Shown here: positions 28,780-37,052 of the stretch, one piece after another
How the letters are laid out: every line of letters starts with the position of its first letter
Position numbering within the stretch: the stretch's first letter is position 1
Source: Methanothrix sp.
Lineage (GTDB): Archaea; Halobacteriota; Methanosarcinia; Methanotrichales; Methanotrichaceae
Assembly (NCBI GenBank): GCA_029907715.1
Contig: JARYLI010000004.1
Coordinates: 84,501 to 148,500, forward strand
Reading direction: 5' to 3'
DNA length: 64,000 bases
Notes under the pieces: model-generated
Databases searched by the model: none
What the model saw: the letters and a program-made list of their open reading frames with translations, nothing else
What the model was told of the DNA's origin: nothing
Made by a program: the position numbers and the translations under genes

Positions 28780-30056
28780 TGCTGCCGCTCATCATTTTTC
28801 TTCTCATATCTCCTGCGATCTGCGCCAGCGATGGCGTATCTCCGGCCGGCGAATCGCTGCCCAGGGGAGCAGTCCTTCTCATCGTCGATGGACTCGGGTC
28901 GAGCTACATCTACCCTGAGCATATGCCGTACTCGGTGGATGGAAGAGTCCTGGATCATGCAGTGCTGTTCAACATCAGCGATGGCGCCAGGGTTCTCGAT
29001 ATCAGGGCATCAATCCCATCCACTGTTCCGGCGCACAGCACGATAGTCACAGGATGCTCAACTGCGGATGAGATCATGGTGGGAATGGATAACGCCACGA
29101 TATTCGATGCAGCTCGACGCAGTGGGTACATGTGTATCGCCATAATGCAGCGCGGTGATTTCATCAACATGCTTCTGAAGCAGGACGGGGTTCTTTATTT
29201 TGAGAACAACTCCCTCTCCGGGGATCCGACGATGGGATCCAGAGCCGGTCTCCCGGAGGATGTGCGTGAGATCATGGAGGAGTGGATGCATGCCTGCCAG
29301 TTTTACAGCTCAGGCTATGCCAGATACAACCGCTGGGGTCTCGACGCCGCCACAGACATGGTGAGAAGGCTGGACCGGCCATTTCTGCTCACAGTCAACA
29401 TCGGCGGCATCGACTCCGCCGGTCATTACAGAGGTTTTGATGAGTACATTAGGGTTGTGAGGGCGCTGGATGTGGGACTGGGAGAGCTCGTTCGCGCCTG
29501 CAGGGAGAGGGATGTGCTGCTCATCGTTACCGCGGATCACGGCATGTCATTCACAAGATCCCGCGGAGGACATGCCGGAGAGAACTACTCAAACCGCCTG
29601 GAGAGCCTGAGGATACCTCTGATGGCAGTCGGACCGGGCGTTGATGATGTGATCCTGGGCGGCAAATGGTCGCAGGCGGATATCGCTCCCACACTGCTTG
29701 CGCTGCTCGGGATCGAGAACGATCTGGCGCTCAGCGATGGAAGGAGTCTGCCGATAAGAAAGACGTACAGCCTTCGGGTGGAGCTGCCACGCCCGGGCGG
29801 TGTGGAGGTTCGCAGAAACGGCTCGGTTGTTGCAGCGGACAGCGGCTCCTCAAGCTACATCTTCCGTGGGCTGGAGAGAGGGATTTACGATCTGTATCTC
29901 GCCGGAGATCTGAGATCCACTGTTATATACAACGACACAACCCTGGATCTGCGCCAGCCCGGCTCAGGAGTCATCCCGAGATGGCTTCTGGGAGCTCTCC
30001 TGATACTGGCCATAAATGCATGTGGGGTCTTTGTGATCGTGAGGTTGCTCAGATGA
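28779..30056 (+). CDS. Membrane-anchored alkaline-phosphatase-superfamily hydrolase (sulfatase/phosphodiesterase-like)
   Basis: A 425-aa exported enzyme. It has a signal peptide ([19 protein letters not shown]) and a C-terminal membrane helix (WLLGALLILAINACGVFVIV) followed by RLLR, so the catalytic domain faces outward. The metal-binding sites of the superfamily are visible: VLLIVDGLGSSY (first Asp), PSTVPAHSTIVTG (nucleophile Thr/Ser region), NIGGIDSAGHYRGF (Asp and His) and VTADHGMSF with GGHAGE (Asp-His and His). The substrate could be a phosphodiester, sulfate ester or pyrophosphate of the envelope; the sequence does not decide. A short PEGA-like segment (VEVRRNGSVVAADSGSS) precedes the anchor. 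The start codon overlaps the fae-hps stop (TGATG), so it is likely cotranscribed. Confidence 0.82.
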   Translation: MLPLIIFLLISPAICASDGVSPAGESLPRGAVLLIVDGLGSSYIYPEHMPYSVDGRVLDHAVLFNISDGARVLDIRASIPSTVPAHSTIVTGCSTADEIMVGMDNATIFDAARRSGYMCIAIMQRGDFINMLLKQDGVLYFENNSLSGDPTMGSRAGLPEDVREIMEEWMHACQFYSSGYARYNRWGLDAATDMVRRLDRPFLLTVNIGGIDSAGHYRGFDEYIRVVRALDVGLGELVRACRERDVLLIVTADHGMSFTRSRGGHAGENYSNRLESLRIPLMAVGPGVDDVILGGKWSQADIAPTLLALLGIENDLALSDGRSLPIRKTYSLRVELPRPGGVEVRRNGSVVAADSGSSSYIFRGLERGIYDLYLAGDLRSTVIYNDTTLDLRQPGSGVIPRWLLGALLILAINACGVFVIVRLLR

Positions 30057-30132
30057 GTGCGGTGGTTATTGAGAAAGACAGTAATGCCAGCCAGGTGTCG
30101 GAGTTCCTGCCATCCCCGCGCAATGGAGGGTT

Positions 30133-31314
30133 ATGACTGAATACATGAGAATCGCGGAACTGCTGAGCTCCAGTAGCAGGGACAGGATCAGCGCCATGGC
30201 ATCTCTTCTCAGATCGCTGTCTCCAGAGGAGATCTGCCCTGCGGTGCGGCTCCTGACAGGTGGCATAAGGCCCAGCTGGAGTCCTGGGGAGCTGAGTGGG
30301 AAGGATATTGTGATGGACGCCCTGCTCTCAATCTCGGATCAGATCGAGGGCGGCGACCTGGGGGAGATGGCAGAGCACGCGATCCGCCACAAACGCCAGA
30401 CTGGCATAGACGAGGCACCTCTCACCATCGGCCATGTCCAGAGCGTGCTTAGCAGTCTCATGATGTCGAAAGGGCGTGGCTCTGAGAGGAGGCGCAGGTC
30501 CATGCTGACAGGTCTGCTGCTATCATCAGCGCCGCTTGAGGGGAGGTACATAGCGCTAACAGCAACCGGTCTCAGATCCGGCATAGGGCCGGGGACGGTT
30601 GCATCGGCGGTATCAAGGGCCTTTGGAGTGGATATCAAAAAGGTATGGGCAGCATATTCGAGGCACCCGGAGATGGGGCTGGTGGCGGAAGCTGCATCCT
30701 CCGGTGCTCTGGACGATATAAGGCTCACGCCCGGTGTTCCTTTCGTCATGATGGACATCCCCAGGGTGGAGATCGCACCCGGGCAGCTCTCCCTTACCGG
30801 ATCGGATCTCATCTGCTGTGCGAGAAGGGGCATCAGAGTCCAGCTTCATGTATCTGAGGGGAGATCCTGGCTCTTCACCACCAGGCGAAGGGATATCAGC
30901 CATATCGTCAGTGGACTCAGAGCAGAGCTGATCGGGTCTGCGATGCTCGAGGGCGAGATGCGTGCGGGGGATGGTCTCTTCCAGATAACACGGCTGATCA
31001 ACCGGAGGAGGAGCTCAAGGCGGTCATCGATCAGGCCATCGATAATCATCTGGGATGCGGTCTGCACAGATAACAGGGAGATCGTCGATCTGGCATACTC
31101 GGAGAGGCTCCGCCTGGCATCAGAGGTCGTGCGGAAGATCGAGGGGGAGCCTCTCGAGCTCTCCATTGTGGAACCACTGGACCCTGCAGAGGCGCTTCAG
31201 GGCGGTCTTCCGGTCATGGCACGCTCGCCATCTGCCCCATATCTTCTGGGGAGGAGTAGCAGGGTGGACTTTCAGATTGTGCCTCGCCGAACCCAAGGCG
31301 TTCCACGGAGCTGA
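30133..31314 (+). CDS. Degenerate ATP-dependent DNA-ligase-like protein lacking the catalytic lysine
   Basis: A 393-aa relative of archaeal ATP-dependent DNA ligase. Residues 1-190 match the helical N-terminal DNA-binding domain (LTIGHVQSVLSSLMMSKGRG, LSSAPLEGRYIALTATG). Residues about 198-390 match the start of the adenylation domain: GVPFVMMDIPR for the usual KPMLA, RVQLH for RVQIH, LFTTRRRDIS for FSRRLEDIT, LEGEM (272-276) for motif III. At the active site K-x-D-G, however, it reads A230-R231-R232-G233, so the AMP-accepting lysine and the aspartate are gone. Motifs IV-V and the OB-fold domain of a 550-600-aa ligase are missing. It cannot be an active ligase; a regulatory or structural role on DNA is possible. 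The frame is intact, so it is not an obvious pseudogene. Confidence 0.75.
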   Translation: MTEYMRIAELLSSSSRDRISAMASLLRSLSPEEICPAVRLLTGGIRPSWSPGELSGKDIVMDALLSISDQIEGGDLGEMAEHAIRHKRQTGIDEAPLTIGHVQSVLSSLMMSKGRGSERRRRSMLTGLLLSSAPLEGRYIALTATGLRSGIGPGTVASAVSRAFGVDIKKVWAAYSRHPEMGLVAEAASSGALDDIRLTPGVPFVMMDIPRVEIAPGQLSLTGSDLICCARRGIRVQLHVSEGRSWLFTTRRRDISHIVSGLRAELIGSAMLEGEMRAGDGLFQITRLINRRRSSRRSSIRPSIIIWDAVCTDNREIVDLAYSERLRLASEVVRKIEGEPLELSIVEPLDPAEALQGGLPVMARSPSAPYLLGRSSRVDFQIVPRRTQGVPRS

Positions 31315-31401
31315 CTGGCGAGAGCATTCTTCGATCAGGGGGAGCGTGTTGAAGCACCGTCCACGACCAGGTCTGAGCTCAGAGAACCAGATGCAGATCA
31401 A

Positions 31402-32253
31402 TCAGAACGGCCACACTCCTGAGAGCAGACATCCAGTGAGAAATCCGATCACAGCTCCGCCGTTGAGGAACGGCAGTCCAGCCTGCGGTCTCTCACCTGA
31501 GGTCACTGCGAGAACCATGAAACCCATGTACGTCCCGAGCATCGCGCCGATCGCCGGCAGGGCGACGCCGAAGACCTCATGACTCACTGGAAGAGACCAG
31601 TTCGCGGATACAACAAGCACTGATGGCATTATCGCATCCCCCAGCCCAAGGAAGTATGCGTCTCTCCCATCAGCTCCCCGAACCCGGAAGCTGTAGCTTC
31701 TGCTCTTCGGGATGACAAAGAGCAGAGGTGCCCTGATCTTTATTACGCTCTCAGCCAGCGTGACCATGTGTTTTGTTTTGTAGACGGATATCGCATCATA
31801 GACAGCAAGAATTGAGAGGAGAACGATCACAGGCAGAGCCTCCATGCTGATCCCGAAGAGAACACTGACTCCTGCGCTCACAAGAATCCCCAGTGAGTCC
31901 ACCACGTACCACTCTGGATAGTACAGCATCGCAAGCATGAGAACGAGGGAGATCGATAATGCCAGCATCCACGGCAGGTAGACGCCGAGAACGTAAAAGA
32001 CGCTTAGGAATAGGCAGAGCTGGATGGTCCCGGAGATGAGCCAGCTCCATCCGAGCTTCGTTGCCAGAAGCAGAAATCCTGTGAATACCAGCACCAGTCC
32101 GATGTAGAGTATGGCATTCGATGTCGCGGACGGATCCTCAAAGACCCGAACCTCGCTCGCCGAGAGCGCGGGCATCATGCCAAGCGAGAGGAGCTGAACC
32201 GCGATTATCAGAAGAAGCATCCACAGCATGGGACGCTCTGCTCGTCTTCCCAT
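31402..32253 (-). CDS. Presenilin/signal-peptide-peptidase-type intramembrane aspartyl protease
   Basis: A 283-aa polytopic membrane protein with about nine hydrophobic segments. The two catalytic aspartates appear in VYDAISVYKT (Asp about 153) and LGLGDAIMPS (GxGD, Asp about 206). The third family motif, usually PAL, reads AGLPFLN near 259-264. This is the archaeal presenilin-homologue family that cleaves substrates within the membrane. The ATG at 32253 (MGRRAERPML) is preferred; an A/T-rich TTTTTAAAATATG near 32268-32280 on the minus strand fits a promoter for a near-leaderless message, and would lie inside the gene if the ATG at 32313 were used. No partner substrate gene is adjacent; the preceding ligase-like gene is convergent. 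Confidence 0.85.
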   Translation of the reverse strand: MGRRAERPMLWMLLLIIAVQLLSLGMMPALSASEVRVFEDPSATSNAILYIGLVLVFTGFLLLATKLGWSWLISGTIQLCLFLSVFYVLGVYLPWMLALSISLVLMLAMLYYPEWYVVDSLGILVSAGVSVLFGISMEALPVIVLLSILAVYDAISVYKTKHMVTLAESVIKIRAPLLFVIPKSRSYSFRVRGADGRDAYFLGLGDAIMPSVLVVSANWSLPVSHEVFGVALPAIGAMLGTYMGFMVLAVTSGERPQAGLPFLNGGAVIGFLTGCLLSGVWPF

Positions 32254-32426
32254 GGTGAAAAGATGCAGCTCATATTTTAAAAACCCTCTCCCCTCAGATG
32301 TGCTCGGAAGCATGCTGCATCTGCAGTGGTCTCATTCAGCTGATTCAGCGATGCAGCAGATGGTGATGGAACAGGGGCCATGCTTCCCGCGTTAGGTCAA
32401 CGTCCGCTCTTCCATATTATAGAGAA

Positions 32427-32602
32427 CGCTCTTATCCATCTGATAACTTGCCCGAAGAGGCATCCAGTCCTGCTACGCGCTCGTTTCGACTTATCTTCGA
32501 CTGCGTCGAAGAGTTTCGACGAAGTCGAAGGCCTGGCGAGCGAATGAGTGCACTCAGCAACCGGCCTGCATGACCTCCAAGTTGCTGAATACATAAGAGC
32601 GA
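32427..32602. repeat. R1 repeat, copy B (176 bp, with 50-bp internal insertion)
   Basis: Left end CGCTCTTATCCAT, right end ATAAGAGCGA. Without bases 32484-32533 it would be 126 bp, the size of copies A and E. The extra 50 bases are a palindrome-rich stretch containing CTTCGAC-TGC-GTCGAAG. A truncated second left end (CGCTCTTCCATATTAT) stands at 32405-32420, suggesting a tandem or nested insertion. Confidence 0.75.
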
Positions 32603-32691
32603 TAGAGAATTACCAAAAGACTGCTTTTTATATAAAACATCACCTGTACTTAGTGACAGGGGCCGATCGTAGAAAAAGGGGTTAGTAGGAA

Positions 32692-32807
32692 TACTCCATA
32701 AATCTGCCCGTAGAAGCACTGGGCCAGCCATGCATTCCAGGTTAGTGAATAAGTGCGTTCAGCAACCACATTGCACGACCCGCAAGCTGCCAAACACATA
32801 AGAGCGA
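32692..32807. repeat. R1 repeat, copy C (left end decayed)
   Basis: The body matches copy A closely (CTGCCCGTAGAAGCACTG, GTGAATAAGTGCGTTCAGCA, CAAGCTGCC) and the right end ATAAGAGCGA is intact at 32798-32807. The left end is degenerate (ACTCCATAAA). It is 90 bases after copy B. Confidence 0.7.
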
Positions 32808-33032
32808 TCAAAGTCAACACAGACTTCCATAGCATGGGTACATGAGCCTGGCATTATTGGACATCCAGAGTCCAGTCCCTGCCGCATGTCGAATTTTATG
32901 TGAATGGGATTAAACAGACATTATTAAAATTATATTTTTATAATTAACTACTGAAGCTCTTACTCCATCCGTCACTGAGAATAGGGATAAAACTTAATAC
33001 AGTTGATGACATCTTAATTTCTGGTGGTGCTT

Positions 33033-33152
33033 GTGCCTAAGTTCAAGAAGCGCGAGACCGAGAGGAAGGGTGGCAAGAAGATGGAGAGCCTTGAGGAGAA
33101 GCTGCTGAAGACACACCTGGATGAGCTGAAGGGCGCAGGCGGTGAGGAGTAG
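33033..33152 (+). CDS. Small basic/acidic hypothetical protein, 39 aa
   Basis: A 39-residue open frame begins with GTG (MPKFKKRETERKGGKKMESL) and ends GAGGEE. GGTGGT at 33024-33029 is the ribosome binding site. The composition is highly charged: a basic first half and a helical acidic second half, with no cysteines. Five bases after its stop comes the ThiS/MoaD-like gene, so the two are probably one transcript. I do not recognise the family. The good ribosome binding site, codon pattern and tight spacing argue that it is real despite its size. Confidence 0.6.
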   Translation: MPKFKKRETERKGGKKMESLEEKLLKTHLDELKGAGGEE

Positions 33153-33157
33153 AGGTT

Positions 33158-33367
33158 TTGATATCTGTATCCGTGAGGATATTCGCTGATGTTGAGGCTG
33201 AGAGGAAGCTCGTCCTGCCTGAGGGGACCACATATTACGGGCTTCTGGATCTCCTTGGCATAAACCCGGAGACAGTGGTGATCACAAGGGACGGGGTACC
33301 CGTTCCGTTCAACGACTCAGCGCTTCCAGGCGAGATCGAGATCATCCGGGTTGTATCTGCTGGCTAG
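33158..33367 (+). CDS. ThiS/MoaD-type ubiquitin-like protein ending in Ala-Gly
   Basis: A 69-aa beta-grasp protein of the sulfur-carrier or SAMP kind: SVSVRIFADVEAERKLVLPEGTTYYGLLDLLGINPETVVITRDGVPVPFNDSALPGEIEII in outline. Active sulfur carriers and SAMPs end in Gly-Gly; this one ends VVSAG, so the penultimate Gly is Ala. It may still be adenylated, or may have lost that function. The start is TTG at 33158 (no ATG/GTG is suitably placed), with GAGG just after the preceding gene's stop. Its last 26 bases overlap the convergent regulator gene. Partner E1-type genes are not adjacent. Confidence 0.75.
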   Translation: MISVSVRIFADVEAERKLVLPEGTTYYGLLDLLGINPETVVITRDGVPVPFNDSALPGEIEIIRVVSAG

Positions 33368-33758
33368 ATCCCTTCAGGCTGATCTTTTTGCTCAGCTCCC
33401 TCAGCCTCTTTATGCTTTCCATTATTTTTGCGGCCTCTCTCTTCTTCTCCTCCTCGAAGTGCTTTATGATCTCATCAAGGCTCACAGTCAGCCTGTACAC
33501 CTTCATGGGCCTGCCCTTGCCGTCCTTCTTGAGCTCTCTCTCCTCGACCCAGTTGTTCGCTCTGAGCACCCTCATCGCAACTGAGACCTCTGGCTGTCTC
33601 AGGTTTGAGCCAATCTCGATCTCCCTGGACGTGGCCTCCTCAACGTTGGAGAGATACGTTATCATGGCGGCCACATTTCTGGGTATGCCCACGGAGACCA
33701 GCGTCTCCACAAACTCGGCGTCCCTCTCATCGAGAACCCTTACGGAGAACTGTCTCAT
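33342..33758 (-). CDS. Winged-helix transcriptional regulator
   Basis: A 138-aa DNA-binding protein. Residues about 8-95 form a winged helix of the MarR/ArsR/TrmB kind: DAEFVETLVSVGIPRNVAAMITYLSNVEEATSREIEIGSNLRQPEVSVAMRVLRANNWVEER, where the SREIE...RQPEVSVAMRVL part is the recognition helix. Residues 100-130 are a charged helix (EEEKKREAAKIMESIKRLREL) suited to dimerisation. Conserved in methanogens; its targets are unknown. Start at 33758 (MRQFSVRVL) is preferred over ATGs six and nine bases upstream. It ends tail to tail with the ThiS-like gene, overlapping it by 26 bases. A divergent intergenic region of 460 bases separates it from hdrE. Confidence 0.8.
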   Translation of the reverse strand: MRQFSVRVLDERDAEFVETLVSVGIPRNVAAMITYLSNVEEATSREIEIGSNLRQPEVSVAMRVLRANNWVEERELKKDGKGRPMKVYRLTVSLDEIIKHFEEEKKREAAKIMESIKRLRELSKKISLKGSSQQIQPG

Positions 33759-34219
33759 GCACATCACAATCTTCTTTTAGCATTGTGTATTGTTGTTATA
33801 ATATAAATACTTTATTTTGTGACATCATAATCTATATGTTAGTAATATTAATCTTACTTGTTTTGGTCTGCTGCAGGCGGTGCACTCGTGCTGTTGAAAT
33901 CAATAGCATGCGACCATGTGGAAGTCGTTTGGCATTATGCCAGTTCACGCTGATTCCTGACTGCATGTTCAACTATTCGAGCCCACGACCGCAGCGCTTG
34001 TATCTCAAAGAGAGAACTGCAGCACCATCGCCACACGGTGCATATGCATGATGCTCTTAACTGGCGATTGCAGCGCGCTGGAATTACGCGCTGGAATTAT
34101 TTACTGCACCTCATGATCATCACAGCCCCGCTTGGAGGAATGTTTAAGTATTAGTGACAGGTAACTATTTCGCCGATAACGGCTGCTCGTAAAACAGATT
34201 TGGCGTAGGAGGAAATCAG
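33759..34219. other. Divergent intergenic region before hdrED
   Basis: About 460 bases. The first 100 are AT-rich (TATAATATAAATAC-type sequence near 33798-33810) and probably hold the promoter of the regulator. No gene or repeat of the R1-R3 families was seen in it. Confidence 0.5.
34142..34149 (+). promoter_or_regulatory. Putative TATA box for hdrED
   Basis: TTTAAGTA lies 70 bases before the hdrE ATG, giving a predicted leader of about 50 bases that contains GGAGGAAA close to the start codon. Confidence 0.4.
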
Positions 34220-34972
34220 ATGGCGTTTTACACACTGGGCCTCACCTTCTCCATCGTGATAGCTTTGACAGTCGTTGTGCTGGCGGTCTGGCTCTATGGC
34301 ATGTACTTCAACTTCAAAAAGTGGGGCATTGGCTCCACAGGATACCAAGAGCCGCTCGCCCACAGCTTCTGGCTGTTCATTGCCACCTGGATTCATGAGG
34401 CATTCAAGGACGGAGTATGGGTCTTTATAAGAACACTTATACTGGATGTGCTTCTCCTCAGAAGAACTCTGCGAAGAAGCCCGGTCAGATGGGTCATGCA
34501 TATGGCCATCTTTTATGGATTTGTGACACTTGCTGCGCTTTCGGGTCTCGGTCTTTTCATGGATATTATAGAGCACTTTAACATTCTTGGCATGGCCCAT
34601 CAGGCTGAGATGGTGAAGAAGGCTATGGAGCTGCCCTTTGACATCTTTGGATATCTGTTGCTCTTCGGCTCCACGATCTCGATACTTCGCAGGATCCTCC
34701 TCAAGGAGGTCAGGGACGCGACAACAGCTTACGATGTGGTGCTGATTGGAGGCGTGTTCCTGATAACAATAACCGGATTCTACGCGGAGTGGATGCGCGG
34801 AAACGCATTCCTGGTGGGAGATGTCTTCGCAAATCCTGTTTATGCTCCACACTTTGCACTGATCCACACGATACTGGCGCTCTGTCTCTTCGCATTCATA
34901 CTCCCGTGGAGCAGGTATCTTCACGTCATAGCAGCACCGATGACGATCCTCGCAAACAGAGGAGGCGAGTAA
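34220..34972 (+). CDS. hdrE: Heterodisulfide reductase, cytochrome b subunit
   Basis: HdrE takes electrons from reduced methanophenazine in the membrane and passes them to HdrD. The 250-aa product has about five transmembrane helices (for instance IVIALTVVVLAVWLYGMY, HMAIFYGFVTLAALSGLGLF, DVVLIGGVFLITITGFYA and IHTILALCLFAFILPW) and histidines placed for b-type heme ligation in HMAIFYGF, DIIEHFN and HFALIHT. The ribosome binding site GGAGGAAA is strong. It is followed after one base by hdrD. This membrane pair, rather than cytoplasmic HdrABC, is the heterodisulfide reductase of cytochrome-containing methanogens such as Methanosarcina and Methanothrix. Confidence 0.93.
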   Translation: MAFYTLGLTFSIVIALTVVVLAVWLYGMYFNFKKWGIGSTGYQEPLAHSFWLFIATWIHEAFKDGVWVFIRTLILDVLLLRRTLRRSPVRWVMHMAIFYGFVTLAALSGLGLFMDIIEHFNILGMAHQAEMVKKAMELPFDIFGYLLLFGSTISILRRILLKEVRDATTAYDVVLIGGVFLITITGFYAEWMRGNAFLVGDVFANPVYAPHFALIHTILALCLFAFILPWSRYLHVIAAPMTILANRGGE

Positions 34973-34973
34973 A

Positions 34974-36344
34974 GTGGCAGATAACAAGCCCAACAATAAG
35001 CCTCTCATATCAGGGTTCCTGATGTCAACACAGCTCATGGAGCTGAACGCCTGTACGAGATGCAAGGAGTGCATGAACTGGTGCCCGACTTACGCTGTGA
35101 GGCCGGACAGGCCCGAGATAACCCCGATGTACAAGATCGCCAAGTTCAGGGAGATGCTCGACAGTCAATATGGATTGAGAGCAAAGCTCTTTGGTCCAAA
35201 GCCGCTCCATGAGGATGAGATCAACAAATACACAGAAGACACATACATGTGCACAACATGCGGTGTATGCGGCACAGTCTGCGAGTCCGCGATACTCACC
35301 GTGGAGCTCTGGGAGGCTATAAGACCGAATCTCGTGGTCAGAGGCAACGGCCCCTACGGAAAGCAGTCATTCTTCCCGAAGCTGCTCAAGACAGACAGGA
35401 ACCCATATCAGGCGAAGCAGGAAGAGAGGCTCTGCTGGGTTCCGAAGGACGCGAAGGTCGATGAGTCTGGGAAGATCGCCTACTTCGCAGGATGCACAGC
35501 GGCATACAGGCAGCAGGCTCTCGGCGTTGCGACGGTGAGGGTGCTGAACGCGCTCGGCGTGGACTTCTGCATGCTAGGCAAGGATGAGTGGTGCTGCGCC
35601 TCAGCGCTGGTCAGGACTGGGCAGAGGCCTGTGATGAAGGAGCATGCTGTTCACAACATAGACGCTCTGAAGGACAGAGGTGTCGAGACAGTCCTCTACG
35701 CATGTGCTGGCTGCCTCAGGGCAGCGACAATCGACTGGCCCAGATGGTATGAGGGATACATACCGTACAAGAACATGCCCCTGTCGGTATTCCTCAGAGA
35801 TAAGATAAGGGAAGGGGCGGTCGATTACAAGAGAACCGTGGATTACAAGGTCACATATCATGACCCCTGCCACAACGGTCGCCACCTGATGCACATAAAC
35901 GGCAGGGACTGGGCGTTCGAGGCTCCGAGAGATGTTCTCCAGTCCATTCCAGGCCTGAAGTTCATCGATATGGAAAGGAGCAGGGAGTTCCAGAGGTGCT
36001 GCGGCGCCGGAGGGGGTGTGAAGGCAGGGCTTCCTGACCTGGCGCTGGACTGCGCGGTTAACAGGCTCAGGGATGCCGAGCAGGTTGGGGCAGACATCAT
36101 AGCAAGCACATGCCCGTTCTGCAGGCGCAACATAATGGACGGCAGGAACTCGGTGAACTCTCCGATAAAGGTCCTGGATGTCGTGGAGCTCGTGGCAGCT
36201 GCGATGGGTCTCGATGTGACGATTCCGGAGAACCCCTACACCAAGTACCAGGAGCAGGATACGATCGTCTGCAAGGACGTCTGCAAGCTGGAGACTGTTG
36301 TTGGCAAGGAGGCAGGAAAGGACATCGTCGGCGAGGCCCATTAG
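34974..36344 (+). CDS. hdrD: Heterodisulfide reductase, catalytic iron-sulfur subunit
   Basis: Reduces the CoM-S-S-CoB heterodisulfide, the last electron transfer step of methanogenesis. The 456-aa protein has two ferredoxin-type motifs near the N-terminus (CTRCKECMNWCP, CTTCGVCGTVCE) and two CCG domains: FAGCTAAYRQQ...EWCCAS and DPCHNGRH...RCCGAGGG...TCPFCRRN, which bind the unusual [4Fe-4S] clusters of the active site. The GTG start at 34974 has GGAGGCGA at 34961-34968. It pairs with hdrE directly upstream. The C-terminus is about 40 residues longer than the last conserved block, ending in a Cys-Lys-rich tail (IVCKDVCKLETVVGKE). Confidence 0.95.
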   Translation: MADNKPNNKPLISGFLMSTQLMELNACTRCKECMNWCPTYAVRPDRPEITPMYKIAKFREMLDSQYGLRAKLFGPKPLHEDEINKYTEDTYMCTTCGVCGTVCESAILTVELWEAIRPNLVVRGNGPYGKQSFFPKLLKTDRNPYQAKQEERLCWVPKDAKVDESGKIAYFAGCTAAYRQQALGVATVRVLNALGVDFCMLGKDEWCCASALVRTGQRPVMKEHAVHNIDALKDRGVETVLYACAGCLRAATIDWPRWYEGYIPYKNMPLSVFLRDKIREGAVDYKRTVDYKVTYHDPCHNGRHLMHINGRDWAFEAPRDVLQSIPGLKFIDMERSREFQRCCGAGGGVKAGLPDLALDCAVNRLRDAEQVGADIIASTCPFCRRNIMDGRNSVNSPIKVLDVVELVAAAMGLDVTIPENPYTKYQEQDTIVCKDVCKLETVVGKEAGKDIVGEAH

Positions 36345-36538
36345 GCCTCCTGCCACAATTTGTTGTCTGGCGTTTTTAAAGCAGAGATTTTGCACCGTGA
36401 GTGGATGCTCTGGACCGGCAAAGGGTTCTGTGGTATTGACCTCTTTACCGTCGCCGGCAGGGATCTTCTACGGTTGGTGGCGCTTTATGTTCATCACGAT
36501 GCTCTTATAGCTGAAGGGCAAAAGCCTGGTAGAGCAAG

Positions 36539-37006
36539 ATGACAGACATACCAGTACTGACCTTGTCAGAGATACAGCAGCGCGTTGTCGGATGGTGGCT
36601 TGGCAACTATTACGGGAGCATGGGCTACGTGGGAAAAAGGCTCGGGAAGAAGGGAGTCAGGGAGTTCCTGGAGCTCGGCGCCAGGCAGGTTGCAGCGACC
36701 TTCAAGCGTCTCGAGCTCACAGAGCCACTGGATGTGGCGGTGGCGATAGCGACAAACGAGAAGAACATGTTCGGCTCGGAGATTGAGGTGGCAGAAAGCG
36801 ACGGATGTGTGGATATAAACAGAAGACGGTGCGCGATCCTCGAGGGCGCTAAGGCCTTCTCAAGGCTCGGAGCATCACTTGTCGCCAGGGAGCACTGCAG
36901 GACATGCTCAGAGGTTCACTGGAAACTGGCATTCAGAGAGATGGGCATGAGCCTGGAGACCGAGCTCTCTGAGAGCGGATGCAGGATGCGCATAAGGAAG
37001 CTCTGA
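36539..37006 (+). CDS. Hypothetical protein with C-terminal cysteines, 155 aa
   Basis: I cannot name this family with certainty. The protein starts MTDIPVLTLSEIQQRVVGWWLGNYYGSMG and is mostly helical, with no signal peptide or membrane helix. Cysteines lie in DGCVDINRRRCAI (about residues 97 and 105), EHCRTCSEVHWKLAF (about 121 and 124) and ESGCRM near the end; the arrangement could bind a metal or cluster, or serve as a catalytic cysteine. The layout is loosely reminiscent of L-2-amino-thiazoline-4-carboxylate hydrolase-like proteins, which is a weak idea only. It follows hdrD by about 195 bases and stands alone, so the link to heterodisulfide reduction is only positional. Confidence 0.65.
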   Translation: MTDIPVLTLSEIQQRVVGWWLGNYYGSMGYVGKRLGKKGVREFLELGARQVAATFKRLELTEPLDVAVAIATNEKNMFGSEIEVAESDGCVDINRRRCAILEGAKAFSRLGASLVAREHCRTCSEVHWKLAFREMGMSLETELSESGCRMRIRKL

Positions 37007-37052
37007 AGAGATATACCAGTTTTATATCAATCATGCTGCTTTCGGGTGTATT

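Larger units (their letters stand above)
32254..33032. other. Intergenic region with two R1 repeats
   Basis: Nearly 780 bases without a credible gene. It holds R1 copies B and C, an extra truncated R1 left end at 32405-32420, and an AT-rich stretch at about 32900-32990 that may contain the promoter of the small gene at 33033. Confidence 0.6.

Noticed and set aside
32484..32533. GTCGAAGAG in R1 copy B matching the start of the CRISPR repeat
   Set aside because: Only nine bases, within a palindromic stretch, with no other repeat sequence nearby; taken as coincidence.
33342..33758. Overlapping plus-strand frames across the winged-helix gene
   Set aside because: They are antisense shadows; the minus-strand frame has the HTH motif and better codon pattern.
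33900..34200. Search for a tRNA or structured RNA in the gap before hdrE
   Set aside because: No acceptor or T-arm pattern could be formed; only promoter-like AT-rich sequence was found.
36345..36538. Short open frame between hdrD and the next gene
   Set aside because: About 190 bases, no ribosome binding site and no likeness to any family; left as intergenic.
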